From Antitrichia curtipendula (taxonomy: Eukaryota; Streptophyta; Bryopsida; Hypnales; Leucodontaceae), in NCBI GenBank assembly GCA_951230915.1, contig OX579635.1:3596001-3660000 (forward strand): DNA of 64,000 nucleotides, in the 5' to 3' direction. Made by a program: the position numbers and the translations under genes. Under the pieces are notes generated by a model. That model saw only the letters and a list, made by a program, of their open reading frames with translations. It was not told where the DNA came from and did no database searches. This document shows, piece by piece, positions 49,171-57,500 of the stretch. Each line of letters starts with the position of its first letter. Position 1 is the first letter of the stretch.

Positions 49171-49779
49171 GGTGATAGTACTTGACAAAGGAAAATACGG
49201 AGAATGATAGTGTAAACTTGTAATGCAGTGAAGCAGAAATTATCTTTGTCAAGTAGTACATCATCCTCATTACCGTTACCGTGAATTCTGTTAGAAGACG
49301 CCATAATAGAAGTAGGTGGCTTACCATTTACAAGGATGTACTGAATTACAGTGAAGCCGCCATTCTTAGTCTACTTGAACACCTTCATTCAGAACACCAC
49401 TGAATGCTAACCGTTGGCTGTGTCAGGTACGAACTAAGTGGACGCTATTTAAGTACTGACACATGCAACATATTTTCAAGTTAGTTGTGGCAGTAACTCA
49501 GAAGCTGTCAGTCCAAGCATTATTTAGATTAGGCGATGCTCATCCATAAATATTGACGGCTCTTTGAAGTACCTGCTACGCTTTAGAGTTGTAAATGGCT
49601 ACGGCGGTGACTGACAGGCACCTAGTACTCTACAGTGTCGCATTGTAGACTGCCTGACTAGTGCTCTTCTGTGTATAAGTACTTGGCACTTCCATGGTGA
49701 AGAACCTCTCTAATGTTATCTTTGGCCATCAGCGCTTGCTTATGTGACTGAAAGAGTAGATGCTCTCTTCTATCACCTC
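49171..49779. promoter_or_regulatory. Shared divergent promoter region
   Basis: About 0.6 kb separates the transposase start from the first candidate exon of the plus-strand gene. A TATAAG at about 49,675 lies some 100 bp upstream of the plus-strand ATG at 49,780. TATTTAT on the minus strand near 49,545-49,552 could serve the transposase. A plus-strand ATG in good context (CCATGG, 49,694) opens an 18-codon upstream ORF ending at 49,747. A minus-strand GTAAGCC at 49,324 may be a 5'UTR donor. These sites are inferred from sequence only. Confidence 0.45.
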
Positions 49780-50085
49780 ATGCTTGTAGTCGAGAGTAAC
49801 ACTCCGTTTACTGTTTCCGAGAAGAGAAAAAAGTGTAGAAAGCGTTGTTCACTGTATTTCTCATCCTCTAGAGCTCTCAAGAGATCAAGGATGACGAGGG
49901 GAAAGAAAGTAGTTTCAAAGACTGGGCAGTCAACACCAGGTGACTTGCGGAAATCTCTTCGCTTTGGAGGAGGAAGTCAGAGTAGAGAGGAGGATGCGGA
50001 AGGACACAACCTGGAGGCATTGGTGGAAATCGACGAGGATACTACTCGCGCATAGTCTGAGTTGTCAAAGGACATCATTATAGAT
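49780..50085 (+). CDS. Candidate first exon of the ParB-methyltransferase gene
   Basis: The frame has a coding-like, basic then acidic composition (KKCRKRC..., SRALKRSRMTRGKK..., EIDEDTT). The frame is open upstream to 49,744; the first ATG is at 49,780. One TAG at 50,053 interrupts the frame, after which it reads SELSKDIIID and reaches a strong donor (GAT|GTAAGCC) at 50,086. The phase is 0, matching the acceptor at 54,578 (TGTGCAG|GTGGCG). Joining them requires a 4.49-kb intron that would contain the palindrome cluster. Alternatively it is a separate small gene. No family is recognised. Confidence 0.45.
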
Positions 50086-52260
50086 GTAAGCCTATATGGT
50101 TCAACATTACTTTCCCAAAGTTTCCTAGGGTTATACGAAGGTTATTTCACTTATTTCTTTTAATGCATAGTTGAAGAAAAGATGAGACAGTGGGAAGATA
50201 GATGCATTTGGAAATGGTTAGTTAAGTAGAGTCAATAGTGTACCGAAGTGATTCAATATTTTGAGGTGCTTGTCATTTTAGATATTCAATCTAAGTAGAG
50301 GAAGCCGAGCATATAGATTTTCAACCCTTGTCTAAGTAAAGTGATGTTCTAAAAAATGATAGCACTGCTCAAAATGTAATAGAAGTCCAATCGCAGTTGA
50401 TGTTAAACGACTCTGCCTTATTCCAGCTTCAGTATGAATACTGGAATATCGCAATGCAAAGTACATTTCATTTGAACAGAGTAGTAGAATCTCTTGAAGT
50501 ATTGGACACTTTAGTAGTGCCAACAATACTATTTCACATTGATTGCACACAGTAGAAATCCATATGTTTTGCATGATCTTTCAATTTGTACAGTTTGATG
50601 TTTAGATGTTCTTCTAGAGTGTTTTACTTGATTCAATTCCGCTCAAGTGAGCAGCAAGGTATCTTGCACTTAAAGTATCACTTCTGTCATTACCAATCCT
50701 CTAATTTGCTACGGAATCAATTTGGCTTGGTTTAGATATTGATTACATTTGCAGTAGTATAGATCTAAGAAGAAGGACTTGTGCTTGCATGTGCTAATCA
50801 TTCTCCTAGGCTTTCTTACACTTCTGTGTAAGTTGTTTTTGGTTGAATCTTGAGAGACTTGAGCGCATAGGTCAGAATGTCCTAGAATATGTAAAACCAC
50901 TTGGAAATTCTTAACTGTTTCCACAAAGTATAAATCATTATGAAATTGCTTGCTCATGACGCCATTTTAAATTTTTCACATAAGAAATAGATATTATAGA
51001 AGGTCAAACGTTTTCTTAGCTTTGCAAGCAACTAAATATTTTTGAACCATTGTAGAATTTGTTACAAATTGTTTGAGTTCAAGTGCAATGGTCTATATAA
51101 ACGACTCCTTCACAAGATGTACACTATTAGTACTAACAATGAAGAAAGATAAATGTAACCCTGTGTTAGATACAGATCACTCCTTCAGTGATATACCATA
51201 CTTAATAGAGAAGTTCCAAAGTCATTCAGTTTTGGATCAGATTAGCCTATGCCATTCGTGGAAAAGCTAGAAATGAACCTCAGAATAAATTGCATAAATA
51301 AATTTTCGAACATTTTGGTTTCACAGAAGACTGCCTTAACGTCCAGAAGTACTGTTCGTAAAATAGACTGATCTGTGCATGATTAGGAATAAACATCCCG
51401 CCGCCACATTCTCGGAATTTTCCTTCTATTAATTCTTGATCATTGAACATCCTCGGAGCTCTTGCATGAGCTGGCAGATGCGGCCGCTGAAATTTTGTTA
51501 TTAAAATAAAAGCTCGAGCGCAATGATCTTCAGAAAGTACCGTCAATGTAAGATTTCAAGAATATTTCAGTTGCTTCAATTGCGCTTTGACTTCTAGATG
51601 TCCAATTCGAAAATAGAAAAATGAGTCCATGATCTGAAATTCACATCTCGCCGTCATATTTTTGGAAATTGAATTCTGTGACTTTGTACGCATTCTACAT
51701 CCTCGAAGCTCATGCATGAGCTGGCAGCCACTGATTAAGAATTTTCTTTAAATTCGAGTGAATGACGGCCCAATGATTAAGGATTGACTGACGGTCCAAT
51801 GGGCAAGGAATCGGCACCAAATCGGCCCACAGAAATAGGATCTGCTACCTTCGCACCGAACCAGATTCTTGGACTTCCTCCACCGAATCATCTCGTCCAA
51901 CAACTTCTTGGACTTCCTCCACCGATTTATCTCATGCTCACTTATTAATATCAAAATGACATGCGCATTGTTTAGTCTCACAGTGCAAATCATTGAATTT
52001 GCTTGGTGAGGTGCAGCCGCCGCGAGGATCGCAAATGACGAGGACCACCAGACAATGCATCCGAGATGGAGAGCAAGAGAGCAGGGAGCAGCGAAACGAG
52101 GGAGAGAGAGAAGCTCAGCAGCCGGAAGAACCAGCCTTTGTTTCCGAAGTCAGTGCAAAACCGAAACTGATGTTTTTGCTTGGTGTGAGAGTTGGGGAAG
52201 CTGTCGCTGTGAATTGCGTGATGCAATTGCACCGAAATGGCAACGAGAAGCTCCAGCACG
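50086..52260. other. Long candidate intron, left half
   Basis: No convincing exon is seen. A diverged copy of the dispersed repeat is at about 50,990-51,160. From about 51,780 the G+C content rises sharply towards the palindrome cluster. The frame at 51,993-52,352 overlaps frames on both strands and is not called. The GC-rich block could also be a promoter for the downstream exons. Confidence 0.4.
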
Positions 52261-52382
52261 TCACTGGGGTTGCGGTGTTTGCATCTTGTCGACTCGGCCG
52301 TGACCAACTCCCGCACGTCACTGGCGGGTTGCGGTGTTTGCATCCCTGGTGAAGCAGGAAGCAGGAAGCGAGCCACAACTCG

Positions 52383-52526
52383 GCATCTCAGATCTAATGG
52401 TCTTGATGACCGAATCTGGGGGTAGCACGAGCCACCTTCAGATCCACAATCGGTTCCGACGGTGGTCCTAAGGGTGGCTTGCGCTACCCCCAGATTTGGT
52501 CATTGTGACCAAGAGAAATGAGATGC
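52383..52526. repeat. Palindrome P1 (144 bp)
   Basis: It is an inverted repeat centred at 52,454/52,455 with arms of about 71 bp, from GCATCTC to GAGATGC. The core reads CAATCGG-TT-CCGACGG. The middle arms carry GGGGGTAGCACGAGCCACC facing GGTGGCTTGCGCTACCCCC. Confidence 0.85.
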
Positions 52527-52664
52527 GATTTTATTTCCTTGATTATGAGTTCTTCTTGAAGTCTTAATGTAGATTTCTATCAATGACATGAATCCCGAGG
52601 CCAGCGAGGGATATGCGATGGGAAACACACCGATCACTGGGGGTTTTGGTGTTTGCACTTCGTC

Positions 52665-52802
52665 GACTCGGCCGTGACCAGCTCCAGCACGTCACGGGCA
52701 GGTTGCGGTTGACTCGGCCGTGACCAGCTCCAACACGTCACGGGCAGGTTGCGGTTGACTCGGCCGTGATCAGCTCCAGCACGTCACGGGCAAGTTGCAA
52801 TG
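52665..52802 (+). repeat. Three 46-bp tandem repeats
   Basis: Units start with GACTCGGCCGTGACCAGCTC at 52,665, 52,711 and 52,757. Each continues with AGCTCCAGCACGTCACGGGC and ends with GGTTGCGG. A fourth, detached unit lies near 52,288. They are CpG-rich. Confidence 0.85.
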
Positions 52803-52871
52803 TTTGCATCCCTGTGAAACAGGAAGCAGGAAGCGAAACACACAACCAGGTTGCGGCGTTTTCGTTCTTAC

Positions 52872-52983
52872 TGTCTCGATGACCGAATCTGGGTGTAGCG
52901 CGAGCCACCCGCAGAACCACAGTCGATTCCGACAGTGGTTCTGGGGGTGGCTTGCGCTACACCCAGATTCGGTCTTTGAGACC
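52872..52983. repeat. Palindrome P2 (112 bp)
   Basis: It is centred at 52,927/52,928 with core AGTCGA-TT-CCGACAG. The arms contain GTGTAGCGCGAGCCACCC and its near-complement. It is the second copy of P1 after the segmental duplication. Confidence 0.85.
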
Positions 52984-53313
52984 AATAGAACTGAGATGGG
53001 TTTTTATTTTCCTTGATTATTAGTTGTTCGTCAGGTTTTAACGTAGATTTCTTTCAATGAAATGAATCCCGAGGCTAGCGAGGGATCTGTGACGGGAACC
53101 ACACCGATAATGGTGTATAATATCCGAACATTGGAAGTTTAGTAATGCTGGGGTATTCTTGAGCTTCGCCTGCAACTGCGACAATATGTTAGTTTCCTCA
53201 AGCCAGCCCTTCCGAATCTGCCTACTCTAGTGAGTGCTAGTAATTCAAATGTCAGACTAGCTTCAGCGAATCCGGAGCTCAACCGCCTCTCCATATTTTT
53301 GCTTTGAGGAAAA

Positions 53314-53407
53314 AACCAGAATGAGGGGTAGCGCGAGCTACTCCAAGAACCACCGTCGGAACCGACGGTTGTTCTCGGGGTAGCTCGCGCTACCCTTCAT
53401 TTTGGTT
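53314..53407. repeat. Palindrome P3 (94 bp)
   Basis: It is centred at 53,360/53,361 with the perfect core ACCGTCGG-AA-CCGACGGT. The arms GGGGTAGCGCGAGCTACTCC and GGGGTAGCTCGCGCTACCC pair closely. Its flanks differ from P1 and P2, so it is not part of that duplication. Confidence 0.85.
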
Positions 53408-53826
53408 ATGAGACTTGTGATTTCAAGAACCAGTGCTGTTCGACAGTGGAATTTCCTAAGTCTGCGGTGCAATTAAACCGTTTGTCGAAATGGTTAGTCA
53501 GTTTGGGTGCTTAAAGGGATTTGAGTTCTCTCAATTTCTGTCTTGCTGAAAAGACATGAACTTCTGCCTCGCGGGATATGAACTGATTGGTTTCCGCCGC
53601 CACTTTGTTAGTTGAATTTTGAGGTTTAGTAAATGCCAACCGATTAGAATGCATCTTTCCTGCTTAGTACGGCAAGGCCTAGGCTAGGCAGATTCAAGTG
53701 GAATTTCGTTACCGGCGGCCGCTTTGCAACAGTTCTTCGCTTCTCAGGCAAGACGTAGGAGGGCTCGCCAAATGGTCGTGACGCGCGCTATTGGTCGCGC
53801 CTTGGATAAACACTGGCAGGGTTTCG

Positions 53827-53910
53827 AAACAAGGGGTAGCGCAAGCTACTCCGTGGAACACCGTCAGGTCCGACGGCTATCCATGGGGTAGCTCGCGCTA
53901 CCCCTGGATT
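53827..53910. repeat. Palindrome P4 (about 84 bp)
   Basis: It is centred at 53,868/53,869 with core CCGTCAG-GT-CCGACGG. The outer GGGGTAGCGCAAGCTACTCC and GGGGTAGCTCGCGCTACCCC pair. Spacings between the centres of P1-P4 are about 473, 433 and 508 bp. Confidence 0.8.
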
Positions 53911-54578
53911 AAATTTGGTTTTTGAGAGATGCCCGTTGTCGTTGCCTTGTGGTGCACCGTCGGCTCGAATTATAGACCTTGTGCACCCTAGATCTCTGAG
54001 GCTTTGTCTAAGGAACATTTCATTTGGTTCGATGTGTATCGTTTATTTCTAATGTGGGTAATTGCTGTGGAACTTTAATTTTGTAGAGATCAGCAAATTC
54101 CTTCTACAAATCTGATCAATAATGCAAATTCAATCCACAAGTATGACCAATTACGTGCGGATTTATTTTTCTTTTCAGATTATAATAATCTTGCATAAAG
54201 CTTGAAGTATTCTTGTTTGTATGGCTTTTGAAGATTATTAAATATTAATGAATGCATTTATTCTAATTATTCATTTATCATTAATAAGATATTATTTGCA
54301 AGCACAGACTGAGACATTGGTCGTTGGCTAATGTATGAAGTTGCAATATGAAATGATTATAAAATTGTCTGGATGTATTTGTTTACCCAATCAACTATGT
54401 TTTCTAGCCTTGCGTGAATATTTGATACTAATGTATGGATGATGTCTTGACATGTTATTTTCATATGAGTCTTATTCAACTATTTCTTTAAAGGTTTTGC
54501 AGAATCTTTGATGAGGTGCATTTTTACATTCTAGTGCATTGATTGCAATGTTTTATATGTAATTTGTTACATGTGCAG

Positions 54579-57500
54579 GTGGCGAGAAATGATGATTCCA
54601 TTAAGGACATGCCTTTATCCATTGCGGAAATTGCTATTTCAGAAGTGGGTCGTCCTTTGGAGCCTATGACTCCAAAGGATAAGGACTCCCAAATTGTGAA
54701 TCAGTCATTAGCATGCGACGAGATTGACTTGGTAAGCCACGGAGACATCCTCGATGCATGCAATCGCGCGTGTGATTATGTCGAATAGCCGCATGCAAGT
54801 AGATTGAGTGACCCTAGAGGGCGTAAACGGAAGCAACCCGTTTTCTCCACCAAATGCTTTGAGACTGAGTATACTAGTAGTGCGCAATCATCAGTTTCCA
54901 TTTCTAGTCCATTGCTTGAGGAGACATGCAATTGTACATGTAGTGCTAGTGTAGGCAGGCACGAGGTGGTTCTTGTTCTACTGAGCTCCGGCACAGAAGA
55001 AGATGTTGACATTGAAACCATTTGATTGGAATTTTTATCTAATCTGAGTTCCTAAATGTTTCATTTCAAGTATTCCTATCGCTTCTCAGTTGTTTGCTTT
55101 ATATGTCTTATGAATGCCCTGTAATTTGGTGCAATAGATTTTAGAGTATATAAGTTGCTAATTTCATACTCGAAATTTCAGTCTGTGAGGTGGTCCTTCA
55201 CAATTTCTGCCTTGCTTTGATTTTTGCAGATGGCTGGGTCACCTCTTTCACTTACACAGGCAGAGCAAGCTAGAGTTACTCCAGCGACCGATGAATCAAC
55301 ACAACCAGAGATTGGCATCCACAAAGAGGAGGACTTTGACATGCAAGACGTTGCTGATGACGAGGAGAAGGAATTGTTGGAAGATGAGCTTCGTCGATGG
55401 CAGAAGGTGGACTCTGTGGCTACCATAGCAAACTTAAGAATGAAGCCCGAAAAGCACTTTAGATTGCGCATTCCCCTCTTCAGACTCGTGGCAATGCCAA
55501 TGGTAAGGCCTACCCTCTCATGTGACCTCGTGAAGCTGGAACAAGAGTTTGTTCACGGGTATCGTGAAGGTGCGGCAGTGTTCTATGTCTCTACTACAAA
55601 TGAAGCTGGAGAGTGTTTTGACTTCACGGATGACGAGATGAATGCGTGGGATTCATTGTGGAAGAAAGAGAACAATGATTTTAGAGATTATGTTGAGTCC
55701 GTGCCCGAATTGAAGTATATGAAGAACTTGAAGTTCTTTGTTTGCGACGGGAATCACCGTCGATTGGCTTGGATGAATCACATATCCAGATTGCATCCGG
55801 GGGATCCAAATTGGCATATTACAGTGGATTCTATTGTTTTGGACACAAAGGGCAGAATCGAATTGGTCATGCAAGTCATGCATGACATCAACAAGTGAGT
55901 TACTCTGAGACATATGATCATTAATTCTTATTCTTTTAGTTTCTTAAAATTCTGTGTACTCTATTTCACATGTTTTTAAATTGATAAATGCTCTGAATGA
56001 TTTTTAGATCAACTGAGGACTCGCATGTGAAGACCAACTTGGTGCATACCTTGTACCGAGTGCAGAAATACGGGCTTCTTCCTCTTGAGCGATTCAATGA
56101 AATGCTCAGACCCTCTGAGAAGAAGCGATGTTTTGCACAGACTTTGAGGAAGCATTGGTATTCAATGCCTCTTGAGGTGTTCACAGCATTTGTCTTTAGG
56201 GTAAGAATTTTGTTTTATAATGTAGCAAATAATTATTTCTTTTCAACATATTAATTCATTATTTTAGGTTTTTTTATTACATATTTGAAGTGATTAATAA
56301 TTGATATTCAACAAGAGATAGCACATGCAGTGGATGCTGCAGTTCGAAAATACAACAAGGTAACTCCCTTTGAAGAGAAGAGTAACGAAGGGGTTGCAAA
56401 TGTTATGCGACTTGGAGCCAAAGAACAGGTGCAGAAGCTGACTGTGAAGATGGGAAAATTGTTGGCGGTTGCAAATCCTGCTCACGGTCCTGGATTCTTG
56501 GAAGAGGTGCGTTTTATGTTGAAATGTAGAATTGCTTATGCTTATATTATGTCTTTATATGAAATTGGTTGAAACAATGTTTTGTTTCTTTTTTTAGGTT
56601 GAGAAACACTGGACCACAAACGAGGTCCCGGAGATGACCCTGGAGAAATTGCAAATGATTGCAACATGCAACACTTTGCCTGCTCATAAGATCAAGTTCT
56701 TGAAGTGGTAGAACTCCTCAACGCCATCCCGTGATGCTCGGCGGTTTCCAACGAGACCTGTTTCCGAGGAGAAGCTCAGGCCTTTCCTCAACAAATGCAT
56801 CTGGTGGGCAGGGGTAAGTTCTGCGATGTCTCATTGTATGTGTAGTGTGAAAATCCTATAGGTTGTTTTTATTTTGAGGAACTCCACATTTTCAGTTTCT
56901 TTATATCACTTTGCCTCCGAACTAATTCAAAGAAATATTATATGGTCTTCATGAAGATTGAGGAAGCAGCTGTGGAGTACTTTGATAATGTGAAGCAAAA
57001 GGACAACCTAGAGATCAACATGGCAACCCCGCTTCAGCCAGAGTATCTCTCAGAGTATATTGAGGGATGGAGGAGGAGGATCTGGGATCAAGCTTTTGGC
57101 CCTACATTGAAGGGAGCCAACTATTTCAAGAAGTCCGACATTTTCAGCACTTACGACGGATCAGACGAAGCCGTTAGAAGAGTTATGTTCCGGTGTGATT
57201 TTTAACTTTGGAATTTTTCACTTGCTGCGTTTATGTTAGTGCAATGCATTTGCATTTATTGTTCATGCCTAAACCGCTTACATAGAATGAAGTTTCTGTA
57301 TTTTTAAGTAACATGACCAAAATGTGGGGTACTGAGAGGTATCGCCATTACATCAACTGATGTTTCTGGAGCAATTGGTAATACCGCAACTTATGGTTTT
57401 GTCATGAATTTGGTTTACTTTTGAATTCTTTTTTTTGAATAATTCTTCGTATGAGTGGTGTTGCTTTACTTCTTCCTTTCATAGGTCAATCTCGTGGTTT

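Larger units (their letters stand above)
52288..53110 (+). repeat. Two tandem units of about 475 bp carrying palindromes P1 and P2
   Basis: Unit 1 (about 52,288-52,663) and unit 2 (about 52,757-53,110) share GACTCGGCCGTGACCA starts, GTTTGCATCCCTG...CAGGAAGC, a palindrome and 'ATGAATCCCGAGGC...GCGAGGGAT' ends. The first two palindromes therefore arose by segmental duplication. Confidence 0.7.

Noticed and set aside
51993..52376. Frames on both strands (119 and 128 codons) in the GC-rich block
   Set aside because: They are opposite-strand shadows of each other in a repeat- and palindrome-rich region; there is no domain and phase does not lead into a usable splice donor that I can defend.
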